A DNA stretch of 64,000 nt from Micropruina sp. (GCA_016711205.1 JADJTM010000001.1:496001-560000); one strand, 5' to 3'; numbered from the stretch's first letter, positions 8,391 to 20,175 are shown. The notes: generated from the sequence alone by a model not told the origin. Program-made: numbers and translations.

Positions 8391-8614
8391 CGACGGCCGG
8401 CCTCGACTGCAGCCAGGATCTCCTCGGCGCTCGGGCCCGTCGAGCGGTCCTTGGCCCGCAGCCGGGTAGCGATCTCTTCGTTGGTTGGCCGGGCGGCGAT
8501 TCTGGCCAACTCCGCGCCTACGTAGGCAGACAACGACTTGCCCTGCGCGGCGGCACGCTGCTTCAGGGTTTCTGAGACCGCCTCGGGGACTTCGCGAATG
8601 TAGAGGGTCGCCAT
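8387..8614 (-). CDS. FitA-like ribbon-helix-helix antitoxin, VapB family
   Basis: This 75-residue protein starts MATLYIREVPEAVSETLKQR, a ribbon-helix-helix strand and helix as in FitA-type antitoxins. The second part (NEEIATRLRAKDRSTG, then PSAEEILAAVEAGRR) is the tail that wraps the toxin. It should neutralise the PIN toxin encoded next to it and, as a complex, repress its own promoter. Confidence 0.85.
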   Translation of the reverse strand: MATLYIREVPEAVSETLKQRAAAQGKSLSAYVGAELARIAARPTNEEIATRLRAKDRSTGPSAEEILAAVEAGRR

Positions 8615-8707
8615 GCTCTGATGCTAGCACTCTGCAAGCGAAGTTACGTGGGAATCGCGACAGACGCCCGTGCGGCGGGCGGGCGCTACAGCCGGGATCT
8701 TCTCGGC

Positions 8708-9109
8708 TCACACAGCGGTGATGTCGATGAGCTGTTCGAGTCCGGCGAAGTCCTCGGCGTGGCGGGTGTACAGCCGGGCGCCGTGGGCGTGTGCCGTTGC
8801 GGCGATCAGGAGGTCCATGGCCCGCCGCCGTGGTTGGCGTCCGGCGTCGACCACGGCTGCGGCGAGCCGTCCGTAGCTGATGGCGACCGCCTCGTCTACG
8901 GGCAGGGCGCCGAAGTGCTTCTGGAGGACGCTGAGCCGGCGCAGCCGCTCGGCGCGCACGGTGGCGGACTTGGCGACGAGCACTCCGAACTGAAGTTCGG
9001 CCAGGCTGATCGCGCTGATAGCCAGCAGGCCCGGGATCGGCGCGACATCGCCGGCGATGAGGACGCTGGTATCGAGAAGCGCGCGTTCGGGCAGTCCCGT
9101 GGCGCTCAC
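8708..9109 (-). CDS. PIN-domain toxin of a Phd-VapC module
   Basis: The 133-residue protein (GTG at 9109) has the PIN features LLDTSVLIAGD (first Asp), ISLAELQFGVLVA (Glu) and AMDLLIAATAHAHGARLYTR, followed by EDFAGL. It is only distantly like the PIN protein at 7998-8390, so the two modules are not simple copies. The gene overlaps the antitoxin stop by GTGA. It is predicted to be a metal-dependent ribonuclease held inactive by the adjacent antitoxin. Confidence 0.88.
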   Translation of the reverse strand: MSATGLPERALLDTSVLIAGDVAPIPGLLAISAISLAELQFGVLVAKSATVRAERLRRLSVLQKHFGALPVDEAVAISYGRLAAAVVDAGRQPRRRAMDLLIAATAHAHGARLYTRHAEDFAGLEQLIDITAV

Positions 9110-9357
9110 CGTTCTGCCCAGGGGTCTCGCAGGTCATCGCCAACCAGTGACCGGTCGTGCTCCCAGTCCGGATCGGCGGGGCCGGCGAACAGCTCGGCGA
9201 CGTCGTCCCAACGCCGCCACTGGGTGGGCCCCGGGGGCACCAGACGAGCGCTCGGCCGGCCGGAGACCGTGATGGTGATCTCTTCCCCGGCCTGGGCGCG
9301 GCGCACCAGATCGGAGGCGTCCTGGCGCAATTCCCTCAGTCCTACGCTCGTGTCCAC
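9106..9357 (-). CDS. Phd/YefM-family antitoxin
   Basis: From a GTG at 9357 the protein starts VDTSVGLRELRQDASDLVRR, the N-terminal strand and helix of Phd/YefM antitoxins. AGEEITITVSGRPSARLVP follows, and the acidic tail (DDVAELFAGPADPDWEHD) should contact the toxin. An ATG at 9390 would add MPRWHKCYSGD, which is not family-like. The 73 bases between this start and the next module hold divergent control elements. Confidence 0.85.
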   Translation of the reverse strand: MDTSVGLRELRQDASDLVRRAQAGEEITITVSGRPSARLVPPGPTQWRRWDDVAELFAGPADPDWEHDRSLVGDDLRDPWAER

Positions 9358-9403
9358 ATCACCAGAGTAGCACTTGTGCCATCTAGGCATCTTCCTAAGC
9401 CAT

Positions 9404-9422
9404 CGGTACCCGTAGCGGTACC
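9404..9422 (+). promoter_or_regulatory. Repeated CGGTACC box between two divergent toxin-antitoxin operons
   Basis: CGGTACC occurs at 9404-9410 and again at 9416-9422, each containing the palindrome GGTACC, nine bases before the MazE-like ATG. Spaced palindromic boxes are the usual binding sites for antitoxin dimers, so this is a candidate operator for one or both flanking modules. No clear Shine-Dalgarno sequence precedes the ATG at 9431. Confidence 0.45.
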
Positions 9423-9430
9423 ATTAGGGT

Positions 9431-9682
9431 ATGACTGACGTGGCTACTATCAAGGTTCCTCGCGTGGTCCGTGACCGCGTGCGTGATGCCGCGCGGGCGG
9501 CACACCTGACCCAGGGCCAGCTCATTGAGCAGATGCTCGACCAGCGGCGCAAGGCTGAGTTCTGGGCTGCGCTCGAAGCCGAGACCCCCGACCAGGAGTA
9601 TCTGGACGAGCTTGCCGAGGCGGACGCGGCATTCGCCGACGACGCCGAGCAGGGCATCGCCCGGTTCGAGGCGGGCCAGTGA
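9431..9682 (+). CDS. MazE-like antitoxin
   Basis: The 83-residue protein starts MTDVATIKVPRVVRDRVRDA, then ARAAHLTQGQLIEQML, which has a ribbon-helix-helix pattern. An acidic C-terminal tail follows (DELAEADAAFADDAEQGI). Size, acidity and a GTGA overlap with the MazF gene define it as that toxin's partner. It should bind DNA through the N-terminus and block the MazF active site with its tail. Confidence 0.82.
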   Translation: MTDVATIKVPRVVRDRVRDAARAAHLTQGQLIEQMLDQRRKAEFWAALEAETPDQEYLDELAEADAAFADDAEQGIARFEAGQ

Positions 9683-10017
9683 ACCGGTCGATCGCCCGTG
9701 GTGACGTCGTTTGGGTGAACATGGACCCGACGATTGGCCGCGAGCAGGCCAAGCACCGGCCTTGGCTGGTGCTGTCCGAGCCAACCCTCCACCGCGCCCG
9801 CGGACTTCTCATCGCCGTGCCGCTGACGCACACTGACCGCGGTTGGTCCACCCACGTGACGCTCACCGCGCGCGACTCGCCACCCTCCGTGGCGATGTGT
9901 GAGCAGGTCAAGTCCATGTCGATCGACCGAGTCGCCCGCGTTGACCGCGAGCCGTACCCATTGGCTCAGGTCGATCGGGTCCACCAAATCGTCACGCTGC
10001 TCACCGGCGGCCGGTGA
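9679..10017 (+). CDS. MazF/PemK-family mRNA interferase toxin
   Basis: This 112-residue protein carries the PemK/MazF barrel. It starts IARGDVVWVNMDPTIGREQ with the conserved G-D-V-V-W-V and P-x-x-G-x-E-Q motifs, continues RPWLVLSEP and LLIAVPLTH, and ends with the strand CEQVKSMSIDRVARV. The family cleaves mRNA at short sequence-specific sites and arrests growth. Translation is coupled to the antitoxin by the GTGA overlap. Confidence 0.92.
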   Translation: MNRSIARGDVVWVNMDPTIGREQAKHRPWLVLSEPTLHRARGLLIAVPLTHTDRGWSTHVTLTARDSPPSVAMCEQVKSMSIDRVARVDREPYPLAQVDRVHQIVTLLTGGR

Positions 10018-10305
10018 GTTCGACGGCCGCGTCTGCTTCACCAATGTCGTCGATCATGTCCGGCAGGACGAGCCGTCCACCGAGCGTGCCCTGGCGACGG
10101 CCCAGCATCCTTGCGACGAGAGTATGCATGCAGGGGGCAGGTGAGGCTGAATGGGTGCGACCTGCAAGACGGCGAAGTTGCCAAGCATGGTGACGCTTCA
10201 ATGGGTCTCACGCTGCTTAGGGGGTGCAACCCGTTGTCAACGGGCCCGGGAGGCGGAAGAGAAGGTGCTCATCCCGCGGAACCCGTGTCGGGTTCGCAAC
10301 GCGCG
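10018..10305. other. Gene-poor, degraded stretch after the MazF module
   Basis: No convincing gene is present. A minus-strand open stretch (start about 10130, ending inside the MazF gene) reads LGRRQGTLGGRLVLPDMIDD, then GEADAAVELTGRR. This resembles the C-terminal tail of Phd-type antitoxins, so it may be an antitoxin remnant, but support is weak. The segment leads directly into the broken recombinase. Confidence 0.3.
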
Positions 10306-10628
10306 GCACGTCCGGCAGTCCGTTACTCGCACCAACGGCAAACCCAGTCGGGCCGCCGAAGACCCACGCCGGTACTCGCGACGTCGGTATCCCTCCCCAT
10401 CTGATAGGTCACCTCGCCAAGTATGTGGAGGGCCTCCCGGTGGCCGGCCGGGAAGGCTACCTTTCCCAGGCTGCGACGGAGTTTCACCGATGTCGGCGAA
10501 GGCTCTGCGGTACGACTACGCCCAGGCCCGCAAGATCACCGGTCGCTCCGAGGTCACCTGACACGACATGCGACATAGTGCTGCCTCGTTGGCTGGCATC
10601 AGCGGGGCGACCACGGCCGAGCTGAAGG
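10306..10628 (+). pseudogene. Degraded tyrosine recombinase (phage-type integrase), C-terminal half
   Basis: Pieces of an integrase catalytic domain lie in order but in different frames. VRQSVTRTNGKP is followed by VGPPKTHAGTRDVGIPPHLI with the catalytic Lys strand. GYLSQAA and MSAKALRYDYAQARKITGRS come next. After an in-frame TGA at 10559-10561, placed where a Phe or Leu codon is expected, HDMRHSAASLAGISGATTAE follows with the R-H-x-x-A box. The last catalytic His and Tyr are missing because the reading frame runs into a foreign gene end. The element cannot be active and marks an old integration event. Confidence 0.8.
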
Positions 10629-10633
10629 CGACG

Positions 10634-10693
10634 AGCGGGGTTCGCGACTGGGACGAGTGGCGCACTGATCGCTGGCCACCGTCCACCGCGTGA
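10634..10693 (+). pseudogene. Copied 3' end of the P-loop kinase gene
   Basis: This segment is identical to 4504-4564, the last codons and stop of the kinase gene, except for one deleted C. It still encodes DWDEWRTDRWPPSTA and a stop. It is in frame with the integrase remnant before it, so the open stretch from 10562 joins integrase and kinase codons. Similarity ends just after the stop codon. Confidence 0.85.
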
Positions 10694-10983
10694 GGAAACC
10701 GGCCAATAGCCGTCGCTGGGGTGACGGGTTGATTCGGCCGAGGTCGTGGTGCTTGAGTCGGCAATGGCGGTGGCAAGGCTGGGAGGGGTCACTTCGTCGA
10801 TGCTTAAGCGTTGCGTGGGAATCGCGGTACGTGCGGATGGTTCCGGTCGAGGGTCCAGGACGGAGGCCAGTCAACTGGAGACTGCTCACGCCTGTGGGCT
10901 GGGAGCGTGGGGAAGTAGGCTGTGACCATCTCGCAGCAGATCAGACGCGACCGGCCGAACGCTACCGGCGAGATTGGATCCCA

Positions 10984-11367
10984 ATGAGAGTGCTGGCCAT
11001 CTTGTCGATGACGTCCGGGCTGACCTGGCTGATTGCCCCTGCCCTACTACTGGGCGGATCATCTCAGCTCGATGCTGGTCAGTGGCCTCTGGTCGGGCTG
11101 CCGTTGTCGTTCCTTCTCGTGGCGTTTGTTGCTTTCTGGACGTGCAGGTCGACAAGTGGGCTGCTAGGGCGAGTCGGCGCTCTGTGGCTGCTGCTGGCAG
11201 CGATCACGTCTGTCTTCCTTTGGCCATGGGCGGCGCCTTGGTTCGAGATCTTGTACGCGGCCGTTCTCGCCAGCGTGGCGATGCTGCTATGGCTCGTGCT
11301 TCCCCTTGTCGCGAGCATTTACGTGCGGGACGCCAGGCGAGGCACCGGTTTCCAAGATACTGCGTAA
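10984..11367 (+). CDS. Small four-helix membrane protein of unknown function
   Basis: From the ATG at 10984 the 127-residue protein is almost wholly hydrophobic with four likely membrane segments (LTWLIAPALLLG, LVGLPLSFLLVAFVAFW, VGALWLLLAAITSVFLW, LASVAMLLWLVLPLVASIYV). It has a short basic tail. I recognise no family. An open frame continues upstream to 10690, but those residues have no membrane or domain character. It stands alone behind the decayed recombinase. Confidence 0.55.
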   Translation: MRVLAILSMTSGLTWLIAPALLLGGSSQLDAGQWPLVGLPLSFLLVAFVAFWTCRSTSGLLGRVGALWLLLAAITSVFLWPWAAPWFEILYAAVLASVAMLLWLVLPLVASIYVRDARRGTGFQDTA

Positions 11368-11503
11368 TCGACTGCCCCTCGGCACAGCCGGATCTCAAAG
11401 GAGGGTCTGGAAAGCGACGTGCGCAACCGGCTTTGAAGCCTTCTCCCGGCCAATACGCGAACGGCGGCATAACAAGCAGATCAGTGCGTTCTTTGGCTGC
11501 CGG

Positions 11504-11842
11504 CTAGATGCAGAAAGGATTACCTTCCGGGTCAGCCATGACGATCCAGGAGCCGTTGCTGTCGGAACGGTGCTCAATGGTGCGGCCGCCGCGCTGGCAG
11601 ATCTCCTTCTCCGCGGCAGCCCGGTCCGTGACTGTGCAGTCGAGATGGACCCAGCCGGGTTCGGCACTCGGTTGTTGTGCCTGTTGGAACAGCAGTCGCA
11701 TACCCCCGGCTTCCGGTTCGACAAGTACGAACCCGTTGCCGGAATCTCGGACGGTCCCGCCCGCGATACTTGCCCAGAATCGAGCCAGCGCGCTCGGGTT
11801 GAGTGCGTTGATGGTCACACAGTCCACGGTGAGCAAGGCCAT
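11504..11842 (-). CDS. VOC-superfamily (glyoxalase-like) protein
   Basis: The 112-residue protein starts MALLTVDCVTINALNPSALA, then RFWASIAGG. GFVLVEPEAGGMRLLFQ, WVHLDCTVTD and WIVMADPEGNPFCI complete the single beta-alpha-beta-beta-beta unit pair of the VOC fold. It fits the glyoxalase-like group often linked to bleomycin-resistance-type proteins. The metal ligands are not all evident, so a binding or enzymatic role cannot be chosen. It has no operon partner. Confidence 0.75.
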   Translation of the reverse strand: MALLTVDCVTINALNPSALARFWASIAGGTVRDSGNGFVLVEPEAGGMRLLFQQAQQPSAEPGWVHLDCTVTDRAAAEKEICQRGGRTIEHRSDSNGSWIVMADPEGNPFCI

Positions 11843-12465
11843 GCTGCGACGCTACCGGCGCTCGGGCGCTTTCGCGCCAGAAGACTGCCAAGGTGCGGCA
11901 TAGGGGTGTTGCACAGGCGCCGGCCAGGCGTGCAGCTTGGAGTGGCGAGCGAGTTGGTCGTGATTCGGGTCCCTGATCGGGTCAAGTGAAAGCGGATCCG
12001 GCTGCACGGGTGGGCACCAAGATCTCGCCCCTCCCGGGTGAAATCCCGCCCCTCCCAGGTGAAGAAGCCGTGGTTCATCACCACTCAGCCCCGGTAACGT
12101 CAACTCGTTCCCGACCTCGCGGCGTCCGAGCAGATGACCGCTTCGGTTCCGGTCTGTGGATCGCCGGAACTCCAACATGTGCAGCCGGGCGCCGATAATC
12201 TGCAGATACAGGACTTGAACAACTGACGCTTCACAGCGCCACCGTTGGGGGACGTGGGCGATGACAATGCGACCGGTGCGCCGCGACCTCACGTGTCGGC
12301 ACGCCGCTGATCACCGCGCCCTTGATGCGCGGTGCTGCCATGTCGCTGCCGCCGGCCCTCGCGGGCCGGTGGCCCGTCCAGCCACTGTTCCTGGTTGCCG
12401 ATCAACTCAACGATGAGTGAGAAGGTGCGGGGCTGAAGCCCCGCTGACGAGAAAGTGAGAGTGGC
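11843..12465. other. Long intergenic region with short direct repeat and hairpins
   Basis: No gene can be supported here. CGCCCCTCCCRGGTGAA occurs twice, at 12026-12042 and 12047-12063. A CCGGCCC/GGGCCGG hairpin lies at 12352-12369, and a GCGGGGCT-GA-AGCCCCGC hairpin at 12427-12444 stands 22 bases before the next GTG. The second could be a terminator or a leader structure for the membrane protein gene downstream. Confidence 0.5.
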
Positions 12466-13476
12466 GTGGAGCGACTCAAGATGGCCGTCAAGGACTACCG
12501 CCTGGCGCTGACCACGTTCGCGCTGGTCGCCGGGTTGGTGATCCTGCGCTGGATCCTGTTCGCGCTGGGTATGGAGGGCATGAAGCTGACGGCGCTGGCG
12601 TCCAGCATCATCGGTGGCGGCGTGTTCGTCATGGGCCTCGTTGTCGCGGGAACCCTGAGCGACTACAAGGACGCCGAACGCGCACCGACCGACCTGGCGT
12701 CCGGGCTGTACGCGATCCTGCGCGAGGCGGACGCGATGAACCAGGTCTGGGGGGCGCCGGACATGCCCCTGATGCGCGAGCGGCTGGTGGAGGTGGTCAA
12801 CACGCTGCGACGTGACATCGCCGCCGGCAACACCCGCGAGTGCCAGCAGGCCATCGAGGACCTGTCGAAGTCGTTCCATGAGCTGGACGTCTCGGACGCC
12901 CCGCCCAACTACATCGCCCGGTTGCGCGGCGAGCAGGCGGGCCTGCGCAAAGCGGTGCTGCGCGTCTACCACATCCAGCGCGAGGAGTTCCTGCCCTCGG
13001 CCTACGCGATGATCGTCAGCTTCGTCGCGATGATCCTGGTGCTGCTGATGTTCACCAGGATCGAGGGGGTCATCGAGACCCTGGTGACGGTCGGGTTCCT
13101 GTCCTTCTTCTTCCTGTACCTGCTGCGCCTGCTGAACGTGATCAACAAGCCGTTCAAGATCGGCCAGGAGCGCGGCGAGGACGACGTCAGCCTCTTCCTG
13201 CTGTACGAGTTCGTCGTGCACGCCCAGGCCGACGGTGAGGTGTCCAGCGAGGCGGTGGTGGCCATCGCCGAGGCGATCGAGGCCCAAGAGATGACCGACG
13301 AGGTGATCGTCGACGAGGGCGGCGAGGCCGGCGGCGACGCAGAGGAGCACGTCAAGGACCTCACCGACGTGATCGCGGACGCGGTGGACGCCGTGGCCGA
13401 CGACGTGGACGTTCCCGACGGTCTCGACACTGTCGTCGACCCCGCGGCGACGCCGCCGGGCAGTCCGGCGCGCTGA
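12466..13476 (+). CDS. Four-helix membrane protein with acidic C-terminal tail
   Basis: The protein has 336 residues from the GTG at 12466, or 331 from the ATG at 12481. Two membrane segments (about 15-37 and 44-63) and two more (about 183-203 and 208-228) flank a long soluble part containing SDYKDAERAPTDLASGLYAI. The last about 60 residues are rich in Asp, Glu, Val and Ala. The topology recalls bestrophin-like DUF4239 proteins, but I see no sequence proof. No operon partner; it converges on the ABC fusion gene. Confidence 0.7.
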   Translation: MERLKMAVKDYRLALTTFALVAGLVILRWILFALGMEGMKLTALASSIIGGGVFVMGLVVAGTLSDYKDAERAPTDLASGLYAILREADAMNQVWGAPDMPLMRERLVEVVNTLRRDIAAGNTRECQQAIEDLSKSFHELDVSDAPPNYIARLRGEQAGLRKAVLRVYHIQREEFLPSAYAMIVSFVAMILVLLMFTRIEGVIETLVTVGFLSFFFLYLLRLLNVINKPFKIGQERGEDDVSLFLLYEFVVHAQADGEVSSEAVVAIAEAIEAQEMTDEVIVDEGGEAGGDAEEHVKDLTDVIADAVDAVADDVDVPDGLDTVVDPAATPPGSPAR

Positions 13477-13503
13477 CCTGACCGGGTCGAGCGTCCCGAG
13501 TCA

Positions 13504-13520
13504 GGCCGTCCGGGACGGCC
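13504..13520. terminator. Hairpin between convergent genes
   Basis: GGCCGTC-CGG-GACGGCC forms a perfect 7-base stem between the convergent stops at 13476 and 13531. It has no T-run, so it is only a candidate bidirectional terminator. Confidence 0.4.
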
Positions 13521-13530
13521 GTCGGCGCAG

Positions 13531-16802
<3,272 letters not shown>

Positions 16803-16806
<4 letters not shown>

Positions 16807-17873
16807 GACCCCACCGAAACCTTCTGGCCGTCGACCAGCGTGCCGGCGCCGGTGGTGACCACGCGGTCGCCGACCGCGACCCCGTCCAGCACCTGGGCGC
16901 GGGTGTCGGTCTCGGCACCCACCGTGACGATCACCTTGCGCGCCACCCCCTCGGCGTCCACGGTGAACACGTGGCGCTGAGCACCCTCGGTGAGCACCGA
17001 CTCGATCGGGACGGTGACCGCGTCCGCGATCGCCTCGGTCTGCAGGTCGGCCGACCCGCTCATCCCGAGAAAGACCTGAGCCTCGCCGGGGTCGAACGAG
17101 ATCCGGGCCGGGAAGGCGATGCCGCCGGTTGCGGCGGTGACCGGGGTCGCCCGCACCGAGCTGACCTTGCCGGTGAACGGTTGGCCGGCGTAGGAGTCAA
17201 GTGTGATGGTGGCCGGCTCGCCGGTCTTGACGGCGGCGATGTTGCTCTCGTCCACCGCGGCGACGAACTGCAGTTCGGCGTCGTTCACCACCCAGAGCAG
17301 TGCGGCGCCCGGGGTCACGCCCATGCCGGCCTCGGTGCTGGACGGCAGGCTCACCATGCCGGCGATCGGGGCGGTGAGGCTGACACCGGCCAGGTTGGCT
17401 TCGGCCTGTTTCAGGACCCGCTCCGCGGCGGTGACCCCTTGCGTTGCTGCATCGACCGCCTCGCGCGCGGCGCGCTTCTCGAGATCGACCGAGTACTTGT
17501 CGTTGACGAGGACGCGCTGTGCCCGGGCTGCGGTCAGCGCCGCCTTCGCCTGGGTGAGTGCGGCTTTCGCCTGGGTGACGGCCAGTTTCAGCGGTGCGGA
17601 GTCAAGCTTGCCGAGGGCGTCCCCCTTCTTGACCACTTGCCCGTCCTTCACCCGAAGGCTGACCAGGGTGCCGCCGATGGCCGGGAAGACGCCGACGCTG
17701 CGGGCGGCGTCCACAGTGCCTGATGCGCTGACCACCACCGAGAGCGGTTCCCTGACCACCTCCGCCGTGCCTACCGACGTGCGGCTGTTCGCCGCAGAGT
17801 AGGCGAAGCCGCCGCCGGCGGCCAGGACCGCGGCCAACACGATGCCTCCGGTGATCAGCGTGGCTCGCTTCAT
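16803..17873 (-). CDS. HlyD/MacA-like membrane fusion (adaptor) protein
   Basis: The 356-residue protein starts at the ATG at 17873 with an uncleaved signal anchor (ATLITGGIVLAAVLAAGGGF). A lipoyl half-motif follows (GGTLVSLRVKDGQVVKKGDA), then a helical hairpin rich in Ala, Lys and Gln (AVTQAKAALTQAKAALTAAR). The second lipoyl half (AGVSLTAPIAGMVSLP) and the barrel domain complete it. It is the extracytoplasmic adaptor of the fused ABC transporter. It overlaps the TetR gene by ATGA, so the three genes are one operon. Confidence 0.9.
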
Positions 17874-18577
17874 GACATCACTTCCCTTGTTGCGTGGTAG
17901 AGCGGTGTGACGGCCTCGACCATCTTCTGGTCGACGACGAGTTCGATGGCGCCGTCGGGCATTCCCAGGATGCGTTCCTGGGCCTGCTTGAGGCCCGCGC
18001 CGCCGGTGACGAGCACCTCGGCGAAGATGTCGGCGGCCGGCTCGGCGATCGCGCGCAACCAGAGTCGGTCGGCACCCTCGTACCACAGCGTGAGCACTGC
18101 GTCGGCGGCGGATTCGGTGTCGAGCACGGCGAACGACCCGTCCGCGACACCCTGCTGGATCAGGTGCAGCAACACCGGACGGGTCGCCTCGGCCCAGACC
18201 ATGTACAGCCGGTGGCGCAGCAACTGGTTCTCCCTGCGGTACAGGAAGGACACCGACGAGTAGCGGCTGGCGTGCGTGGTCTTGTAGTCCGCCGCCGCGT
18301 CGACCAGCGCCTGCAGGCGCACCGTCGCCGTGCCCCGGGTGGTTGCGACGGCACTACTGATATGGCCGGCCAAACCGTCGCCCAGTCGCTCCAGCAACGC
18401 ATAGAGCAACTCGTCCTTGGAGGAGAAGTAGTGGTAGAAGGTGCCCTTCGCGACGCCCGCTGCTCGGGTCACGGCCTCGACCGACATGCGGTCGAAACCC
18501 ACCTGTTCGACCAACTCGGACGCAACGTCGAGCAACTCCGCTCGCCGAACCTCAGGCGCCTTGGTCACCCTCACCAT
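17870..18577 (-). CDS. TetR-family regulator of the adaptor/ABC operon
   Basis: This 235-residue protein has the N-terminal helix-turn-helix MSVEAVTRAAGVAKGTFYHY, then FSSKDELLYALLERLG, and a long helical effector domain. It ends EVMS with a stop that overlaps the adaptor start. The perfect palindrome at 18601-18621, 24 bases before the ATG, is the likely operator. The operon is therefore expected to be self-repressed and induced by a substrate of the pump. Confidence 0.92.
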   Translation of the reverse strand: MVRVTKAPEVRRAELLDVASELVEQVGFDRMSVEAVTRAAGVAKGTFYHYFSSKDELLYALLERLGDGLAGHISSAVATTRGTATVRLQALVDAAADYKTTHASRYSSVSFLYRRENQLLRHRLYMVWAEATRPVLLHLIQQGVADGSFAVLDTESAADAVLTLWYEGADRLWLRAIAEPAADIFAEVLVTGGAGLKQAQERILGMPDGAIELVVDQKMVEAVTPLYHATREVMS

Positions 18578-18600
18578 CGATCGCCTCTTCCGCAGACGTG

Positions 18601-18621
18601 ACTGACCGACCGTCGGTCAGT
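18601..18621 (-). promoter_or_regulatory. Perfect palindromic TetR operator
   Basis: ACTGACCGAC-C-GTCGGTCAGT is a 21-base perfect palindrome directly upstream of the TetR-adaptor-ABC operon. Outer half sites GACGT (18595-18599) and ACGTC (18624-18628) extend it with a mismatch gap. Half sites of this GACCG/CGGTC type are typical for TetR regulators. Confidence 0.8.
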
Positions 18622-18794
18622 ATACGTCCGTTGCGCTGTTTTGCAGGTCAGCGATGGCCGAGAACGTCACCGAGTATCCGACGTGCGCGAAACCTGGATC
18701 CTGGTGCCCCGACCGTGCTTCGCCGGGTGACGGCACGGTCGCCTACCGCAGGCGGATCGATGAGCGTCCGAGCACGTCGATCCGGTGAACCGTA

Positions 18795-20175
18795 AGAGTC
18801 CCGGGGAGTGGTGGGCTTTGAGGTCATCTCGATGCCGACCGGTCAGCCCTGGTTGAGGGCGACGGGTTCATTGTTGCTGGGTTTGCCGATTTTGGCCATG
18901 GATTCTTCGGAGAGGTAGCGGCGCTCATCGGTGGCCCATTCGTCGTGGGTGTCGGCCAGGACGGCGCCGACGAGTCGGATGACGGCGGCTTCGTTGGGAA
19001 AGATGCCGACCACGCGGGCGCGGCGTTTGATTTCCTTGTTGAGCCGCTCGAGCGGGTTGGTGGACCAGATCTTGCGCCAGTGCTCGCGGGGAAGACCGCG
19101 AAGGCGAGCACTTCGGCTTTCGCTTGATCCATCAGGTCACCGATCTTGGGGTAGCGGCCGGCGAGCTCGCCGGTGACCTTGTCCCATTGGTTGCTCATCG
19201 AGGGCAGGTCGGGTTGAGCGAAGATGGTGCGGAACACCGCGGCGACCATTTCGGCCTCGCCCTTGGCGACGTGGGCGAGCACGTTGCGGATGAAGTGCAC
19301 CCGGCAGCGTTGATGGCTGCTGCCCTGCAGGCCGCGGGCGATGGCAGCGACCAGGCCTGCGTGCTGGTCGGAGATGACCAGCCTCACCCCGGCCAGGCCG
19401 CGCTTCTTCAACGAGGTGAGGAAGCCGCGCCAGAACACTTCGTCTTCGCTGTCACCGACGTCGACGCCGAGGATCTCGCGGCGGCCCTGATCAGTGACGC
19501 CGGTGGCGACCACGACCGCTTTGGACACCACCATCGCCTGCTCGGTCCGCACATGCAGATAGGTGGCGTCCAGATAGACGTAAGGGAACCTGACATGGTC
19601 GAGTCGGCGGGTGCGGAACGCACCGACGGTCTCGTCCAAGCCGGCGCAGATGCGTGACACCTCCGACTTGGAGATGCCGGTGCCGCCCAGGGCAACCACC
19701 AGATCATCGACGCTGCGGGTGGAAACGCCGTGCACGTAGGCCTCCATCACCACCGCATACAGGGCCTGATCAATCCTGCGTCGCGGCGACAAGATGCTCG
19801 GGAAGAACGAGCCGCTGCGCAGTTTCGGCACCGCCAACTGGATGTCGCCGGCATGGGTGGTGAGCAGCCGGGGTCGTGACCCGTTGCGCTCAGTGGTGCG
19901 GGTCTCGGTGCGTTCATACCGGCCGGCACCGATCACGCTGCTTGCTTCGGTATCGATCAGGTCCTGCATCGCGACCCGGACACACTCGCGGATGAAATCG
20001 GTGCCCTCCCCGGAGCGGAACACCTCCATCAGCTCGGACAAGGCAGAATCAGACAAGGCCATCGGTGAGCTCTCCTTCGATGAGTACTTGGCGGTACACA
20101 TCGAGAATCTCGCCGATGGCCCCCTCACTCAGGACGCCGCGCCGTCACCCAAACCCCACCACTCCCCGGGGCTCT
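18795..20175. mobile_element. IS256-family-like insertion sequence
   Basis: Imperfect terminal inverted repeats of 25 bases bound the element. The left one is 18795-18819 (AGAGTCCCGGGGAGTGGTGG...) and the right one 20151-20175, complementary apart from a few positions. It holds one transposase gene on the minus strand. The 11-base word TCCGGTGAACC flanks it on both sides (18781-18791 and 20177-20187), though not flush with the ends. The transposase is frameshifted, so the copy is probably immobile. Confidence 0.85.
18843..20062 (-). pseudogene. IS256-family transposase, frameshifted
   Basis: From the ATG at 20062 the reading starts MALSDSALSELMEVFRSGEG and carries family blocks: YVYLDATYLHVR with the first catalytic Asp, LVISDQHAGLVAAI with the second, and HQRCRVHFIRNVLAHV. 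Near 19100, after AEVLAFAVFP, one base is missing. The other frame then resumes as REHWRKIW and ends MAKIGKPSNNEPVALNQG at 18843. The catalytic Glu region lies after the shift, so the uninterrupted product is inactive. A GGAG ribosome site precedes the start. Confidence 0.85.

Noticed and set aside
10001..10201. Small minus-strand gene overlapping the MazF end
   Set aside because: Only the last about 35 residues look antitoxin-like; no start, partner or ribosome site. Kept as a possible remnant in the intergenic note.
18843..20062. Programmed frameshift in the IS256 transposase
   Set aside because: IS256 transposases are normally one frame, and no slippery heptamer with a downstream structure is evident. 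Mutation is simpler.
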